From positions 124,001 through 188,000 of the forward strand of contig JACDTU010000004.1 of assembly GCA_022376465.1 (NCBI GenBank): 64,000 nucleotides of DNA, given 5' to 3'. Source of the DNA: Cubamyces lactineus (taxonomy: Eukaryota > Basidiomycota > Agaricomycetes > Polyporales > Polyporaceae). Below, one piece after another: positions 10,385-22,560 of this stretch; position 1 is the first letter of the stretch, and every line of letters begins with the position of its first letter. The position numbers and the translations under genes are program-made. Below the pieces are notes generated by a model. The model saw only the letters and a program-made list of their open reading frames with translations, was not told the DNA's origin and ran no database searches.

Positions 10385-11058
10385 TCCGTGATCTAGAGGT
10401 AATACAAGTATAGGAACGCGATGAAGGTAGGGAAGGCTGAGTGTGTAACTAGGATCGCCATGGCGGTCCGCGGCGCGGGATCTGTGATTAGCACCCGTGG
10501 GAAAGCCTCTCCGTGTCTCGTTTTGGCAGTGCTTCAAGCTCGCCGATGTCACTGACCCACCACACACTGCACAAAGGAAAGTGCATAGAGTTGGCTGAGG
10601 TGTTATAATAGATGAGCTATGAGAGTGAAGCGGCGGTAGATAGATAGGCTTCAATTCGGCCCTTCGTGATTTAGATCGTTGAACGTACCTTCGAACTCAA
10701 ATTGCACCATACGGAGTTCGAGCATGTATTATCGGTCGTGTAGCAATGGAATAATAGTAGGCGTATACACGGGCGGATAAGACCCAAGCTGCAGATCAAC
10801 TGAGTGGTGCAACTGTGGGGGACTTGGACATGCCGACGTTGCATTTACGGTCATCCGTGTGGTAGACTTGCGAACTGACACCCGGTGGGATAGCGACTCG
10901 GAACTTATATCATACACGGATGGGCGCGCACATAACATAGACCAGCGTGAATGCATATCGAGTGTCGCATATGTAATACATGCATGAAGGCCCTCCCCGA
11001 GTGCTCGGCGTGTCCCATCCCAAAAGGCCATGACTGGGCCAATATATGGCGCATACCA
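10385..11058. other. Intergenic, no gene seen
   Basis: This lies between the ankyrin gene start and the end of the ubiquitin-L40 gene, both on the minus strand. No conserved ORF, tRNA or repeat was recognised. Confidence 0.5.
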
Positions 11059-11670
<612 letters not shown>

Positions 11671-13065
11671 TGTTGCTTGACGGTGAGTGGGAGACGTGGG
11701 AAAAGACTGTACAGGAACAAATCCCAGTGGCTGACTTTAGGGCAGGCGCAAAACACCTCACGTGACGCGTCTGAGACTTCAAATTGAGCGCGCATAGTCG
11801 TCTCGCTCACTCCATCTAACGTCTGGCTTTTCGTGTCTCTGCCTGTGCTAGCTGACTCTACGATCTACCTGGGTTGCACAACGTATGCCTGACATGATGT
11901 GCTATGCATCTGTTCTGCAATTTTCAGATATCAAAAGCGCTCATGGGTTACCTGACCTACACATTGGGGTGCCTTGTCAAGGATAGGCGACAAGGGTTCA
12001 GCCGTGTTACATTCAAGGACGTTGGCTGACAGGCTCTTGGTACGTTCACAACCCTCTTTTGTGATCTATTATACGCCTTTCTACCACTTTTCCGGATGAG
12101 AAACCTTCGTAAACTCAGCTCACTTCGACACCCAAATGGGTCATGAGAAGAATGCGATATCTTTTCTGACTTCTCAAACCTTCGCTATCGCAAGGCGTAA
12201 GCATAAAGCTAACCGTAGTCTTCTAGGTCCAGTGTTGCTCCAACACCCCTTCGCTTGTGCTTGCTGCGCACACCAAGCTCACTGCTGGGAATACCTTTGT
12301 CCGCCCCTCATATTTCATGTGAGTTCACCTTCGTAATGATTTCTTGCGGATGAAAACATGTCTGCAAACCTACTCGACGTGCTTACGCACGATGGGTGCG
12401 ATTCCTTATGGAACCATTCAAGTCTCTGATCTTTGCTCGTTCGCTTCGTAGTGCAACAAGCGCTGACGAAATCTTGTTGCAGAGCGAACGTTGTCGTGCA
12501 TCTCACGAGCTGTCCTGCTTGTTGTGAAGTTAGGTAAGTGGCTTCACGCCATAGACGGTCTCCCAGGCGGACATGTCCGTGTAGTTCATGTATCACGACG
12601 TTGCTTCCATCGCTGTAATACATTCAGTAAAATCTTTCGTGACCTAATTGAACGATGGCCTGTGGTGTGACCTCAACATGAACCGTAAGGTTACACTTCT
12701 GAGTTCTTGCCATCGTGTGCCTTGTAAGCTCATCGGAGGACTCAGCTTTTGGGCAGCTTGCATTGTTGCAGCGTCGACGGTCAGTCATTGCCGCTGATGG
12801 ACCTGGTCCCGATCCCCCCGAGGGCGACGTCCCTGCTGCCGGTCAAACGCTCATCGGCTCCTGAAGAATCTACCTTAGCGATATGCCTCTCACCCGGCTC
12901 TGCCATTCTCCTGCTCCTGGTACTCCTTCCCGACTGTGAGCTCGTCGAGCGAGGTGGTCAAAACAGCGCAAGAGCAGATTGACTACACACGCTGTCTGTC
13001 TGACAAGCTCTTGGCTCAGTGCTACAGTTCTATTACGAGAGCGCCACGAAGTCCTTGGCGCCGTC
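11671..13065. other. Long intergenic region, no gene recognised
   Basis: This is the divergent spacer between the ubiquitin-L40 promoter (minus) and the Gfd2-like gene (plus). ORFs present are short and lack family features. The stretch 12800-13065 upstream of the plus-strand ATG has pyrimidine tracts, as expected of a leader. Confidence 0.4.
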
Positions 13066-15109
13066 ATGTCCAACTTCACGCTCGTCGACCCAGCTGGGTG
13101 GGACTGCGATCTCCAGTCGGTAAGCTTATCCTTGGCCGAAAACGACGCGCGCACGAATTGACCGACGTGTGGGTTGCGGTGATGTCAGGTGTACTCGGCG
13201 TACATGGGCTACTTTCAGCTGCATGGCATAGCATGGTGAGTCCGCTGCTATTCCTGAAGGATCCGGCGCACTTACTCTCTCCCGCAGGTATGAACGCTCG
13301 TGGAGCGTGTTCTTCGAGTCCTTCGAAGAGTTCCTCACCTTCTCGTGGCCGACTATCACGGTCACCGACACCTGGACGGGCCGTGCGCACATCGTGGTGC
13401 GGATGTCTTCCGTCGGCGCGTTCCTCAAGATGCTGAAGACAAGGTATGAAAGAGAGTTCAATGACGCCGTCCCGGCTGTTTTACTTAGCACGCACACTGT
13501 CCCCAAGGTTCGGCGAGACCCTTCCCATCGTCGAAAATATCCTCCGAATAACTCCCTTCGAGACATCGCAAAGGCACCTCCGTACTATCTCCGATTATGC
13601 TACGTACAAGAAGGTATTCTCGACGCTGCCTGCTGTGGTGCTCGCCGCGCAGAAGGTGCACGTCCGGAACGGCGAGCCCAAGGCGATCCGCGAGCTTTGG
13701 GCCTCGAGGGACAAGACGTTCTTGGCGCTCGACTTTGAATGGTCAGAACGCAACTCGGCATCTTGCATTGAGTGGGGCTACGCCGCCGTTCGGTGCGGTC
13801 ACCTCGACACGTTAGTCTTGTGTACACCTTGACGTCTGCCTTACGCTGAGCGTGCGCCGATTCACCCGGTTCTATTCAGTGCCGGCGCGTGGCCGCCAGA
13901 CCCTGAGCCAAATTATAGGTGTGTACTCCATGGGCGGTGTCCAATGCAGACCGCGTGCTCACCTGCGCAGACGTGGCCATTACATCGTAGCGGAGTATGC
14001 GGATAAGGTGCACAACAAGCACAAACCCAGCTTTCCATGGGCGGTGAGTTTGCCCCACTCGTTCTCGTGAAGTGGATACTTACTTACTTCGATTAGTATG
14101 CGGTAAGCGGTGGCCCTTCTAGCACCCACAAATCGCACCGTATCTCACGCTTGCCCCGCTAGTTCGGCGACAGCCAGCTCGTCCCGAAAGCTAAACTTCC
14201 TCAGATGATCCAAGCTATCGTTAGGTAGCAGTTTCTCGACCCGATCCGCAAGATTGCCTATTGAACCCTAAGCGTCTCTTGCAGCAGCCTGATCAGCCCT
14301 GACTCGGAAACGATACCCAACACGCTCGTCCTCGTCTCGCACGGGACCACCGGCGACCTCCGCCGCCTAGAGGAAATGAAGATCAGTGCGTTTTCCTCTC
14401 CCTCCTCTATTCACTCAGTACTCAGTCTTCACCCCCCGTTCCGCCCGGCGCCCCGTCAGAGCTTCCGCACAACCTGCTCGTCCTCGACACAATGGCGTTC
14501 GAGCGCCAGCTCTACAGCACGGGGCAGCGCGGCGCGATGCAGGAGCCCTCCGGGAAGCCGCGCGAGCAGGGTTCCAACCTCGCGCTGACGGGCATGCTCC
14601 AGTCGCTCGGCGTCGACACCCAGCGCGTGCTGCACAACGCCGGCAACGCGGCGTTCATGTGCCTCCTCGGGCTCCAGCTCCTCCTCGACCCGGACACGAA
14701 GGTGCCCACTCCGCGTGCGCCCAACGGTCTGCCCGCGATCATGCGTGGGCCCAGCAGGAGCCCGTCGATGCCCCCCGCGATTGCGTTCATGCCCTCGCCG
14801 CAGCTGTTCTCGCCGATGGGCATGATGCCCACGGGGTCGCCCGTCATGTTTCCGAGCGGGGTCTCCCCAGACGCCTTCGGAGGAGACCCGTCCCCAAGCG
14901 GCAGGATGTCATACTTTCCGACTCACCGATCTGGGAGCGACAATCGGCTCACACCGACACCTCCGATCGGCGGTTCGTACAACGGACGGATGCCGGGACG
15001 ACCCCGCGTGAGCTCGACGAACGACGTGAACGAGATGGGCGAGCACCTTGCCGCGATGAATCTGAAGAGCAAGACGGTGGGCTCTCGCGTGTCCCCGCAA
15101 TCGCGATGA
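13066..15109 (+). CDS. Gfd2/YDR514C-like RNase H-fold (3'-5' exonuclease-like) protein
   Basis: Ten exons (13066-13119, 13189-13235, 13288-13443, 13508-13810, 13880-13918, 13971-14043, 14097-14102, 14163-14224, 14285-14385, 14460-15109) close in frame as 496 aa. The central region shows the exonuclease-fold order: FLALDFEW (motif I D-x-E), VSHGTTGDLRRLE (motif II region) and HNAGNAAFMCLLGLQLL (motif III region). The layout matches fungal proteins related to yeast Gfd2 and YDR514C, linked loosely to mRNA export; their enzymatic role is unclear. In motif III the residue expected to be Asp (H-x4-D) is Ala, so catalysis is doubtful. The C-terminal third is Pro/Ser/Met-rich and probably disordered. 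Exon 7 is only 6 nt. Confidence 0.82.
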
Positions 15110-15364
15110 AAACCTGCATTGGCATGCGGATTCGTGTATGCGGATACCCAAAAGACGGACTACTAGACGATACGGACATCCAGGCGCTATATCTACGTAG
15201 TGTCAAGTGCTTCATGTTTCTGCTGACTCACGGACTTCTTCACGGACTGTTTTTCTTACCTATGGGACTTTGTATGCGCATCATCTCGGACAGTCACGGC
15301 GATTTGTGATCCATCGATACACCTCCTTGCAGACGAAATACATAAACCATGCCCATGTACAGAT

Positions 15365-17313
15365 CTAGACGACGGTATAGTTTTCGACGGAGATGGTCGC
15401 GTCCTCCGAGTACGTGACCTCCTCTCCGCCATCGACCCGCGTGACCGACGCCAAGTGCACGCCCGCGATGCTGCCTTGTCCGACGAACGAAACCTTGACG
15501 GGGAAGAACACGCCAGTGTCGTCTCCGCCGACGGAGAACTCGAGGGAGCCGGACCGCTCCTCCGCGTTGATGAGAGGGATGGACCAGTCGAGGGAGTGGC
15601 TCGACGGGTTGAGTGCCCACTCGCCAGAGTGAGACGAAACAGTGGGATATGATCCGTCACTATACCGAACGGGTCCTTAATGTCAAGGTTTTTGACGATG
15701 TCAAATTGTATGGTGACGTACGGCAGGGGGATCGAGATCACAACGTCGTGTAGCGAGACGTGCTCGGCCTCGAGTTCATATTCGATGTTGACGTCGCATG
15801 TCCCATCATTGGAAGGCGTGGGCCAGCAGTTGACTGCAGGGTGTCAATAATCCGCATACATGCTGCCCCTGACAGAATAGGGCATGAAAGGTGGTTAACT
15901 CACTCGAAAGTGGGACATATGTCTCGTCCTTGCCGGAGTATCGCCACTTCAGCACCGCAAGCGACTGTCCGACTGGGAAACTGCGCGAAGGGTCCTTCAA
16001 AGCGACAACCCTGTCTCTGTTAGAAGCGAACTTCGCGACGTTCGGGTGCTGCTTGAATTGCAGCTCAGGTCCATAGCTCGCAGGCGCGGGAGCAAGCGCG
16101 AGCTTGACGCGGGCCAGTGAAGGGTCCGAAATATGCAGGTTCATGTCCCCGCGCAACTCTAAGTGGTTCAAGCCACCTTCGCGCATCAATTCGAGATTGA
16201 GGTATTCCTTCACAACGACGTGAACACTAGCGGTCACGGGAGTTAGCATCATTCCAGCTGCATATTCAGCGTGATGCGTACCTCTCGGCATTCACAGGAG
16301 GCAAACTACCGCGCTCGTTCTTTGGCGCAGCAGCAACTGGTTCAGGAGTGTTTGACACAGCGGGTGTGGCAGGTGCCGACATGTCCTCTGACAACAATGC
16401 CTCCCCACCGAGAGCATCCAACAAAGCTGACTGTTGTGTCTTCTTTCCACCCAGCTTCATACCGCTGCCCTTGAAGGCCGGTGTCCGAAGGCTGGACGGA
16501 GCGGGCGACGCGGTGCGAACCGGCGCAGGAGGGGTATATTCGCGCTGAGGCACGGGGGCGTATCCAGAGATGCCGCCGCCCAGGTAGCTGCCTGCAGACG
16601 GGCCACCGGCAGCAGCGCGTCTCTGCTGCTCCCGACGTTGCATCTCGAGCTGCTTGGCACGACGCTTGAGTTCCTCCTTCGCCTCTGCTTCCTTGTTCTG
16701 TTTGCCTCGTCAATCTCGCTGCACTGATACAAGAAGCAGCAATGCGAGAACGCACCCGAGCGATGATCTCCTGGATCTTCTCCTCGTGACTCTCCATTTC
16801 TAGCACGTTGCGCACCTGCATGAGGTTCACAGGCTCGCGGTATCCCAAGCTGACGATCTCATCGAACGCGCTGAGGAGCTCGAACTCATTCTTGACGATC
16901 TCGCGCTGCTCCGCAGTCCGGCAGAGGTCTGAGACGACGCGCGCGAAGAGGTGTAGCGTGTCGATATCTTGGAGGATGTTGGATGATTTGTTCGTAATCA
17001 GGAGGATGTATAGGTCCTCCAGGGGTTGGTAGACGTAACGGACATCGGCGGTCTCGACGGAGGTATGTTGCGTGCCCGTGGGGATGAGCTTGGGGAAGGA
17101 CGCGAGAAGAGACTCTATCCTTGACCTAGGCATGTCGCGGAACTGGCGGGAGACGACGGCTTTGCATAGTATATCTCAGATGGGTTGAAAGCGTTCAGTA
17201 AAGTCGGTATATGCGTACCCTTGCCGCCTTTCGTGCATATCGAGGCTGCGAGCACAACCTAACGAACGTGTTACTCCACAATCACCTGTCCCACACACTG
17301 TAGTGCGTACCAT
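15365..17313 (-). CDS. RET2: Coatomer subunit delta (delta-COP)
   Basis: Subunit of the COPI coat that returns cargo from Golgi to ER. Seven exons (17313-17311, 17258-17219, 17159-16756, 16697-16282, 16226-15904, 15833-15661, 15619-15365) close in frame as 537 aa, the usual length. The N-terminal longin-like domain reads VVLAASICTKGGKAVVSRQF, then MPRSRIESLLASFPKLI and QPLEDLYILLITNKSSNIL. A charged helix and a Pro/Ser linker follow, then the C-terminal mu-homology domain (VVVKEYLNLELMREGGLNH, YVTIQFDIVKN). Exon 1 is the start codon alone. The last intron needs a weak donor (gtgacg at 15660) to keep frame, so that junction is the least certain. Confidence 0.95.
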
Positions 17314-17712
17314 GTCGTTTCAGAGATATGCACGAGGTCCACCAAAAGATATAGTCGGAGTAGAACGTTGAAAGGAAAGCCCGAGACTGAGCAGAGAGTG
17401 AGGACGTCGAGCGGCGAGCCGAAGCGATTGTGATGGCAAAGTCGGTGGACGCGACGTGTCTGTTCCTTCAATGGGCGCCTATCTGCTACGATACAGCTTA
17501 CCCTGGGACACTGGGAGCGCCCTGGCTTGCGTGCCGGTGACGCAGAAAGACTGTACGTGACTGGTATTCTAATGGCTGCTCGGAGCCACGGCATGCATTG
17601 AACAGGACGTATACAGCGCAACACGTAGTGATACAAGGGTGGGTTCACAGGACTGCCGTCACTTCACGACTTCGCTCTATCAACTGAGTGCCGTTCCGCC
17701 AGACTTCGACTT
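17314..17712. other. Intergenic between AKR end and delta-COP start
   Basis: Both flanking genes lie on the minus strand. No conserved ORF was recognised; it presumably holds the delta-COP promoter and the AKR terminator. Confidence 0.5.
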
Positions 17713-19783
17713 TCAACCGAAGATAGGGTTGAATCTGCCGAACTTGTCGAGTTTTGGCCTCCCGAACGACGACTGAGGTGTATGGATAGCACTTCAGCAT
17801 GGCGATGATATATATCAAGTCGAAGAGACGTACCCAGGGCTCGGGCTTGTTGTCCAAGATCTTCTCGATCTTTTCGAGGACCTCGGGTGTCAGCTTGGGG
17901 ATGACCTCCAACGCCTTCAAGTTGTCAAGGACTTGCTCGGGCTTAGATGCGCCGAGGATGACGGTGCTGGTGTTCGGGTTGACCGCAACCCACGCCAGCG
18001 CAAGCTGATTGATGCTGCACCCGAGCTCTGATAGATGGCCCCAGGGAAGGTCGACGCCACCACAGGGAAAATTGTCAGCAACGGGAATAGCGGCGCAATA
18101 GCAGCAGCGCGTAGCACACGCGCGCTGGCGTGAAATATATCACCTTTCTCCGCGAACTCGGCGAGCTCCTTGACTGACTTGAGCTGCTTCTGGCCTTCCT
18201 CGCCCTTCAGCTTAGCGATGCGCTCCTTGAAGAAGTCCGAGTGCACGGCGAAGCGCGAGTCCGGAGGGATGCCGTTGTTGTACTGTAGGAGTAGTGTAAG
18301 TCCACTTGCCAAGGTATTACCTGCATAACACCAATGGATAGCTTACCTTGCCGGTGAGAAGACCGCCGGCCAGGGCGGAGAATACCGTCGTTCCGATGGA
18401 ATACTTCTCGTAGAGCGGTCTGCGCACGCAGCGTTGATCTCAGCACTCAATATCCGCAGATATACGGATGCCATCCTCGGGAAGCGGTTACTTACGCGTA
18501 TTCCTTCTCCGGACGTTCGCGGTGGAACATGCTGTTGGACGGTGTCACGACGTGCACGCATGAACCAAGGACGAAGATGCCTACTGGTGCATGCATTGCT
18601 CCGCGATAGGAGCGACGAGGCCCAGCTTCGAAGCAACGTCTGGGACGGGAAGGAGGACTGTCAGCCGAGCAGCCCGAGGGCGAATCGGACGCGAGCGGCG
18701 CACGTACGGTAGGCTTCTTCGATCTCTCGCGCCGTCCACTCAGACGTTGCCCAGTAGAACGCCTGCGGGTGGTGGCGGCATCGCCATTTAGCAAGATCGC
18801 ACCCGTGGCAAGCGAGACGATTCGAGAACGCTATGGGGGGAAGAGACGCACCCAGCCTTGATCAATCACGAAGTTGAAGGCACGAACTATCTCCTCCATT
18901 GGGACTACGTCGCGTTACCGTGAGTGAGTTGCTTGAATGTGAGAACCCGCTAAGACGTAATGGACGACGAACCGGTATGGTCAGGGCGGTGTGCAAAGAT
19001 CACGTCTACGTAGTCCATCTGAAGGCGTTCAAGGCATTTCTTCGTGCCCTCGACGATGCTGCCGGCGGTGATTGCTTAGTGAGAAAGCTCCAGACTGTGG
19101 CTACGCCCTCCCCGACTCACTGTTTCCTCGACAGGCCCATGTCGTTCGGTCCGCGACCGCCCCAGAAGATCTTGGTAGTAATGACGAGATCCGACCGCTT
19201 TACGTCGAGCTCCTTGAATACACGGCCCCTGGCGAAGATAGTCAATATGGCCGATCCTGCACTCTTCACATTTGAGCGGAAGAACTCACATCTCAATCTC
19301 AGCCTTGCCCTGGGCGTAACCTTCAGCAGTATCGAACCTTTGGCAGCGTGTCAGGCACAAAAGTTCTACCTGTGGCTTCTGGATGCATGCTAGCAATAGA
19401 CATACATGTTGATGCCATTCTCGAGCGCGGTCTTGATGATTTCCTATGATTGCACAAATGCCATTGAACGCATGTAAGTTCACGCCCAGGAAGCCGTTGA
19501 TCTGCAGATGCGGCAGAACCTGCAGAAACGCCGCAAGCGCACCTTGACAGGGTCCCCGACTACCGTTTCGCCATAAGTGAGCCCTACGGATTCAATCGCA
19601 CGCCGTCAGTGTCATCGTCAGGAAGACGCGTCTGCGCACGTCACACTCGAGGCTAAGACCCCAGGCTCAAAGAGGATAGTAGATGATTCACGCACATGCG
19701 CCCAGAGAGAAGACCGGCACGCGCAGTCCGCTGGGACCCAGCCTGCGGAAAGGCATGTTCTTCGGCTCGTACACGAACGACAT
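17713..19783 (-). CDS. Aldo-keto reductase of the potassium-channel beta-subunit type
   Basis: NADPH-dependent aldo/keto reductase with a TIM-barrel fold. Fourteen exons (19783-19696, 19583-19543, 19443-19406, 19337-19290, 19228-19121, 19058-18973, 18904-18852, 18762-18708, 18639-18585, 18531-18496, 18419-18347, 18282-18144, 18027-17834, 17772-17713) total 1074 nt, closing as 357 aa. Visible motifs are MPFRRLGPSGLRVPVFSLG, FDTAEGYAQGKAE with catalytic Asp and Tyr, VITTKIFWGGRGP with the Lys, VIFAHRPDHTVPMEE with the His, FYWATSEWTA and VILGASKPEQV. The C-terminus ends in FGRPKLDKFGRFNPIFG. The family includes voltage-gated channel beta subunits and fungal aldehyde reductases; the substrate is unknown. 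An ORF of unknown function overlaps its 5' end. Confidence 0.94.
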
Positions 19784-20240
19784 TGTGATACACTCTTGAT
19801 GTCAGGCGGTGAAGATCCTGGCGTGCTAGACGTTTCTGCAGGTGGATGGCGGCCTCTTGCAGATGCTCGCTGAGCTGAAGTATGTCGTGTGGGAAGCAGA
19901 TAAGGGCATTTATATGGACGTCGATCGGCCTCACGGGACCTGGTGGTGGGTATGGGCCCACGACGATGATGCCATCGTATACCATGCCGTCGACCGGTCC
20001 GGGAAGGAGGACAATACAAGGCACGCCTTGCTCTATCGTCCTCAAGCCACGGGAAAGTTCCCATATGAAGAGCCCATGTGGTCTTTCCGGGTTCTTGAGG
20101 CCAAAAATATCGCCCGCATGAGCTGAGTAAGCCTTGTACTGCGATGCCCACACATCCTCTAGCAGATTACAAACGCCCTGGGTCAAGCCATCGGACTGGC
20201 GTGGAGGCTTGGAGGGCTCTGAGGTAGAAGTAGATGGCAT
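19653..20240 (-). CDS. Hypothetical protein overlapping the 5' end of the AKR gene
   Basis: A 195-residue ORF starts at a true ATG (20240-20238) and stops at 19655-19653, inside the AKR gene in another frame. The first 140 residues look protein-like: a Ser/Thr/Pro N-terminus, then NLLEDVWASQYKAYSAHAGD, GLKNPERPHGLFIWELSRG, CIVLLPGPVDGMVYDGIIV and EHLQEAAIHLQKR. I recognise no family. The part overlapping AKR exon 1 (19696-19783) is likely not translated as such; an unseen intron or an end within the AKR 5'-UTR may be nearer the truth. The antisense ORF at 19842-20126 looks like its shadow. Confidence 0.45.
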   Translation of the reverse strand: MPSTSTSEPSKPPRQSDGLTQGVCNLLEDVWASQYKAYSAHAGDIFGLKNPERPHGLFIWELSRGLRTIEQGVPCIVLLPGPVDGMVYDGIIVVGPYPPPGPVRPIDVHINALICFPHDILQLSEHLQEAAIHLQKRLARQDLHRLTSRVYHNVVRVRAEEHAFPQAGSQRTARAGLLSGRMCVNHLLSSLSLGS

Positions 20241-20954
20241 ATTTTTGAAGGTTCCTCGTGTTCATGTGATCCTCAAAGCAAGCTTGCGGCTTCCAGCGGT
20301 TCCCGCGATCCTGCGCTGTAAGTTCAAGCGGTCTCATCGTCAAGCGTTCTATCGATCGTCGAGCGTGTATTGATTATCCTTTGGATGTGTGATCGAGGCG
20401 GTATATACTCGGTCAATTAGGGCTCGAGGATTTGCGCGCAATCAAGGCGAAGGGGGATGTAAGGTTGAAGACACGGCTTCATGCAGCTCATAGAGTCACA
20501 GCGATATAGTCCTTCATCCTGAACAGCATAGCCTCTCTAGCGCATACAGTAAAGTGGCATGAAGACAGTCTTCAACAGAATTAGGTGAGTGCAGATGCAG
20601 ACTTTGGTGGAACCGTGATAGTGATAAGTACTGGTAGTCACCAATCACCAGTCGCTAAGGTTAGGGTTATGACTTGCTTCAATAGCATACGCTCACATCT
20701 TGCCTACGCCCGGAACAAAAAAAATCATCGAATCAATCGATAGGTAGGGCCCAATTCGCCCCAGTATGGCTACCTGCTACCTGGAACCGGAGGACAGAAC
20801 GTTATTGTACTCTGTCCTGAGGTTGAACCAATCTCAGAGGTAATCCTGCAGGTGACCGTGCGAACGTATACTACCAAATACGGAGGGCTAGGCATTGAGG
20901 CACAAGCACGAGCAATGGACTCGACACAAACTCGTTACTCGCCGATCCACAAAC
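20241..20954. other. Divergent intergenic region, no gene seen
   Basis: It separates the minus-strand hypothetical ORF from the plus-strand fasciclin gene. Some AT-rich patches occur near 20700-20760. Nothing else was recognised. Confidence 0.5.
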
Positions 20955-21783
20955 ATGCGTCTGCAGCTACTTTCCCTGTCCGCTCTGCCTATCTTCGCTG
21001 CGGCATCCATGAACGAACAGATGGTGCTACCCTCTCCTAATATCGGCCCCGGAGAGCCGTTTGTCCCGGTCACATACTCTGACAAACCCTCTCTCGCGGA
21101 CCTGCTCACCATCGAGACTTCTGCGTCAATATTCTACTCTTATGCACGAGAAACCGAACTCAGCAAGCTCTTCACCGACAAGGATGCACGGACGACTCTC
21201 CTTGTGCCCACGAATAAAGCCGTCATAGCTCTTCCTCGGAAACCGTACGTGCCTCTGCGGCCTCCTGAGCGTTCACGCAGTCGCTCACATGAAATCGCCG
21301 TAGCCATGAGGGCCCCGCGCCCATCCAAGAGGGCGTCATCCTTTCAGAAGCCGAGTTTGACGATCTGTCAAAAAGGAACGTTGAGCGTTGGGTGTCGGCG
21401 CATATCATACCGGTATGTTGTAACGCCCGTTTATTCGTCTCCTGAGATGCCGCGCTGAGACAATCCCGCTCCAAGATGTCTCCTATCTCGTTGACATCCC
21501 CCGGAGAGTACGCGACGTTGCTTGAAGGAAAGAATGTCACTGTTACCCTGGCTGAACATGGTGATGCGGATGCACCGGAGTGGGCCCGCGTGGTCATCGA
21601 CGGCACTGTGCACCTAACAGCGAGGAAGGTGGTAAGTGCCATTCTATCTATCGAGCCAACCCCGGGCTCTACTCGGCTTCGGGCAGGCGACGTCTGTGAA
21701 CTCCACAACTGACGATGATTGATCTTGACTAGGCCTCGAACGGCGTGATGTATGTTCTGGATGGCACGATCTCCGTGGACTAA
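20955..21783 (+). CDS. Secreted single-domain fasciclin (FAS1) protein
   Basis: Four exons (20955-21244, 21304-21412, 21476-21631, 21733-21783) close in frame as 201 aa. The N-terminus MRLQLLSLSALPIFAAAS is a signal peptide. A FAS1 fold follows: SLADLLTIETSASIFYSYARE, the H1-like segment RTTLLVPTNKAVIALP, the linker EFDDLSKRNVERWVSAHIIP, and the C-terminal strands WARVVIDGTVHLTARKVASN and GVMYVLDGTISVD. FAS1 domains mediate cell-surface and matrix adhesion, and single-domain secreted forms are common in wood-associated basidiomycetes. No GPI anchor signal is visible. Exon 3 uses the acceptor ccaag directly before ATGTCT; other acceptors break the frame. Confidence 0.88.
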
Positions 21784-22560
21784 TTACTTGTGTTCGCCCT
21801 TTGTAACAATATGTGTATGATTAGTTACTGTTCCACTTGGACGGCTTGGACAGATTTGCTAGCGGAGTTCGCGCAGCAGCTCCTCGCTTGCACATAGCAC
21901 GTCAACCTGCAGCGCGGTGCTATCCACCACCAGACTGTAGAAATTCTTTGAAAGAGCAACAGGGCACCTTTTCCATGCGCCACGTCTTTCGGCGCTGTAG
22001 CAACGGTGAGTGCTTGTGCGTCCGGAGTCCGATTCGAGCGGATGACATAGTACGTAGGACCCCGATCGCGATTTCAGTGAAGTTCGCTTCTGCCCTCAAG
22101 CTCTCAAGTGTCATTCTCCCCGAGGTGGCTTCGTCCGTCCTGCAACTCTTCGCAAGAAGGCCGACTTCTATAACACTAATAAACGGGGCCAGAATGCTAC
22201 CTGACGCAATGCCGACCTGAGCATAGTTGTTACGGTGTAACAGGTCGCATCGGCCATCCCAAAGAAACGAAGGGCGTTCGTTCGCTCGATAGCAAGCCAA
22301 TCGGGCAGTAGCATGCCAGTGACAAATGCCCACTAGTCTTCTCTTGACGTCTCTTCTACAAATTTGCTGGCATAGTGATTGCACGCCGAAGCTTATGCGC
22401 TGCGAACGCCACTTGATTCCTAAAGTGCCTGGAGGCGATATAAACATAGCGGGCTGTGGCATTCTGCGAGTGGGAGCGCAGCAACGGTGTGTGGTCTGCT
22501 CAGTTGTTGACGTCATCTGCTATTGGCTGACAGCAGACAGGGCGTTCTAGAGAGCTGACA
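21784..22560. other. Unassigned region with a weak minus-strand ORF
   Basis: An open frame of about 199 codons runs on the minus strand (21920-22516), but composition and pieces do not resemble a family. In another frame, about 22200-22325 reads LLPDWLAIERTNALRFFGM, which is more protein-like and may be an exon remnant. Not enough for a gene call. Confidence 0.3.

Noticed and set aside
12480..12620. Possible relic of a copia-type integrase (minus strand, MSAWETVYGVKPLT)
   Set aside because: Only about 15 residues resemble a transposon pattern, stops lie on both sides, and no LTR or other domain is present.
19842..20126. Plus-strand ORF opposite the AKR upstream ORF
   Set aside because: The minus-strand reading has a better start and a more natural composition; both cannot be assumed coding.
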